From contig CANKNP010000287.1 of the NCBI GenBank assembly GCA_947483545.1, forward strand, positions 1-6,729: a DNA stretch of 6,729 nt. Direction: 5' to 3'. A program made the translations under genes and the position numbers. Source of the stretch: Deltaproteobacteria bacterium (GTDB lineage: Bacteria > Myxococcota > UBA796 > SXON01). Under the pieces are notes generated by a model. That model was not told the origin of the DNA and searched no databases. It saw nothing but the letters and a program-made list of their open reading frames with translations. Of this stretch, positions 5,246 through 6,729 are shown in pieces (position 1 is the first letter of the stretch; every line of letters begins with the position of its first letter).

Positions 5246-5725
5246 TCAAAACGCCCACCCCGTCCGAAGACCCAGCTCAAAGTCCACCCCCTGACGATGC
5301 CCGAAGCCCCCCATCCGCAGGCCCACCGTCCAGCCCTCCCCCCGCCGCGCCGCACGCTTCAACAGCAAGGCGTCCACCCCTGCCATGGCCCTCCCCCCCG
5401 CCAGGAGCACGCTGGCGTCGTACCCGTTGACCTCCGTGAGGACCATCGCGGCCGCCGGCCCCGCGGCGAGCACCAGCCGAAACGGGTCCTCCGCAGGCCC
5501 GAGGTGCCCCTCCACAAGGAGCGAGCCCCGCAGCTCTGTCGTCTGCAACTTCAGGATGTTGGAATTCTCCGCCCAGTGGGCCACGTCGGCCTCCAGCATC
5601 ACCGCCACGGGCCCTTCGGGCTGCCTCCACCCCCCGGCCACCCCGGCGAGCCAGTTCGTCTCGTGCCGCCCGGCGGAGGAGCGGATCATCACCTCCTCCA
5701 CGGCGATGGCCACAACTACGGGCAT
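5246..5725 (-). CDS. Small beta-rich protein, possible outer-membrane barrel
   Basis: This is a 159-aa protein of unrecognised family. From about residue 25 it shows alternating hydrophobic/polar strands separated by Gly, Pro or charged turns, and ends DFELGLRTGWAF. The terminal Phe preceded by alternating residues resembles the C-terminal insertion signal of outer-membrane barrels. No proper signal peptide is visible: the N-terminus MPVVVAIAVEEV is hydrophobic but very short. The start is ambiguous. The ATG at 5725 overlaps the metallopeptidase gene by 10 nt and lacks a ribosome site. The ATG at 5689 has GGAGG 5 nt upstream but loses the hydrophobic segment. A GTG at 5767 would add basic residues ahead of it. 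The frame itself has good codon bias. The adjacent gene encodes another beta-rich protein, so the two may act together. Confidence 0.62.
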   Translation of the reverse strand: MPVVVAIAVEEVMIRSSAGRHETNWLAGVAGGWRQPEGPVAVMLEADVAHWAENSNILKLQTTELRGSLLVEGHLGPAEDPFRLVLAAGPAAAMVLTEVNGYDASVLLAGGRAMAGVDALLLKRAARRGEGWTVGLRMGGFGHRQGVDFELGLRTGWAF

Positions 5726-6729
5726 GGGACACCGAGGATCTCGAACCGGGCGAGGTTGCTCGCGCACGCGGCGTAGCCCAGTCCAGCGTCTCCCGCGGCG
5801 TCGAGCAGGGCGGCCAGGTAGACTTTCCCATCCACGTCCGAGCCCTGCCGGGGCGACCAGGCGTCGATGGCTGAGAGCACGATCTGCAAGGCGGTGTCAG
5901 GGTCGCTGGCCACGCGCAGGTCCCAAGTGAACGAGGCGTAGACGGTGCCCAACGCATAAGGATCGTCCAGCAGCGCGCTGGTGCGTGCGGCGGGCAACAT
6001 GTCGGTGGTGGCGACCGTCAAGGGATCGTTCACGTGGCGGGAGGGCATGTCGATCGAAGCGTCGATGAACGCGGGATCGTCGAGTAACAACGTGGCCAAC
6101 GTGTCCGCGAAGCCCTCGTGGAGGCTCGACTGCCAATAGTACGCCTCGGCGGCGGGATCCAACGCCAGCGGGGGGGCTTCTGGCGAGCCGGTCGTGAGCA
6201 GGTGAAAGACCGCGTGGCCGAACTCGTGGAAGATGACGCCCTGATTCGCGAGCAGCGGCACGTCGCGGTGGTCACCATCCGGCAGCAGCACGAAAATGTT
6301 GGCGCCGGTCGCATACGCGGCGTTGTCCGCCGGCGCGAGCTCAAAAAGCGGGCTCACCGCCGGGTTCCAGGCAGCCGCCATGGGAAAGACCGAAGAGACA
6401 TCGACCCCCTGCGCTTCAACCCTGGATCGCACCGAGGACAAATTGGCGTAGAACGTGTATAGCGCCAGACCGTCGGCATCCAGCGGGATCGCGACATCCT
6501 GGCCGTTCACGTTGCGGACCTCGGCATGCACCGTGAGCCGCACACCCCCGAGGTAGCTCCCGGTGCCGTCCGACTCGAGCTGCATCAAGCCCCCGTGGGT
6601 GATGTCCCCGAGCGTGCCGGTCATGTGGGTCGCGTCTTCCAGCTCCGGGACCTCGCGCACGCCGATGCGGTAGGTGCCGTCGTCGTCGCGCACCCATGCG
6701 AGCACATGATCGGTCTGGATCGAGGCGCA
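5716..6729 (-). CDS. Zinc metallopeptidase (gluzincin-type HExxH), 5' end outside the window
   Basis: The 337 visible residues are the C-terminal part; the frame stays open to the window edge, so the true start lies to the right. The zinc motif HEFGH is encoded at 6214-6228. A downstream HEGFAD offers the Glu expected as third zinc ligand, 33 residues after the second His. This HExxH...E arrangement is that of gluzincin peptidases (as in the M4 and M36 families), where the motif Glu activates water for peptide-bond cleavage. The N-terminal visible part (about 1-150) is beta-rich and may be a propeptide or substrate-recognition domain. The C-terminal region (about 245-325) is helical and ends with cysteines (YAACAS, VPCP) that could form a disulfide in an exported enzyme. 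Export cannot be confirmed because the N-terminus is missing. It is the first visible gene of the minus-strand run and overlaps or abuts the beta-rich gene. The exact peptidase family is uncertain. Confidence 0.82.
   Translation of the reverse strand, partial: CASIQTDHVLAWVRDDDGTYRIGVREVPELEDATHMTGTLGDITHGGLMQLESDGTGSYLGGVRLTVHAEVRNVNGQDVAIPLDADGLALYTFYANLSSVRSRVEAQGVDVSSVFPMAAAWNPAVSPLFELAPADNAAYATGANIFVLLPDGDHRDVPLLANQGVIFHEFGHAVFHLLTTGSPEAPPLALDPAAEAYYWQSSLHEGFADTLATLLLDDPAFIDASIDMPSRHVNDPLTVATTDMLPAARTSALLDDPYALGTVYASFTWDLRVASDPDTALQIVLSAIDAWSPRQGSDVDGKVYLAALLDAAGDAGLGYAACASNLARFEILGVPCP

Overview
This is a high-GC window with strongly G/C-ending codons. It looks like chromosomal DNA of a Gram-negative bacterium, most likely of the Myxococcota/Deltaproteobacteria type. 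That guess rests on the gene style: a lipoprotein with an Asp/Ser/Thr-rich linker, an Ig-like module and a sulfatase-modifying-factor (FGE) fold, plus several small predicted outer-membrane barrels. No ribosomal or phylogenetic marker is present, so the assignment is an inference.

Layout. Bases 1-313 hold no gene I would call: a perfect 12-bp inverted repeat (1-28), two 84-bp near-identical direct repeats (19-102 and 125-208) that each fold into two hairpins, and a good promoter whose predicted start falls on the ATG of the next gene. Two plus-strand genes follow. The first is a 412-aa lipoprotein with an FGE-like domain lacking the catalytic cysteines (314-1552). The second is a 206-aa glutathione S-transferase-like protein (1602-2222). 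Bases 2223-2429 separate these from the converging minus-strand genes and hold three hairpins without U-tracts.

Everything from 2430 to the right edge is on the minus strand. In transcription order it reads: a 5'-truncated HExxH zinc metallopeptidase (5716-6729); a small beta-rich protein ending in Phe (5246-5725); a beta-rich lipoprotein (4492-5208); a secreted helical-repeat plus beta-domain protein (3709-4374); a 68-aa [3Fe-4S]-type ferredoxin (3500-3706); a predicted secreted beta-barrel protein (2874-3503); and a 133-aa unknown (2430-2831). Spacing is tight: a 10-nt overlap or 26-nt gap depending on the start chosen, then 37 nt, 117 nt, 2 nt, a 4-nt ATGA overlap and 42 nt. One or two operons are therefore plausible, with the 117-nt gap the likeliest break.

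The set is mostly cell-envelope proteins of unknown role with one cytoplasmic redox protein embedded. I do not recognise a named pathway. The most noteworthy points are the apparent leaderless promoter, the cysteine-less FGE-like lipoprotein, the orphan ferredoxin translationally coupled to an envelope protein, and the structured 84-bp repeat pair.
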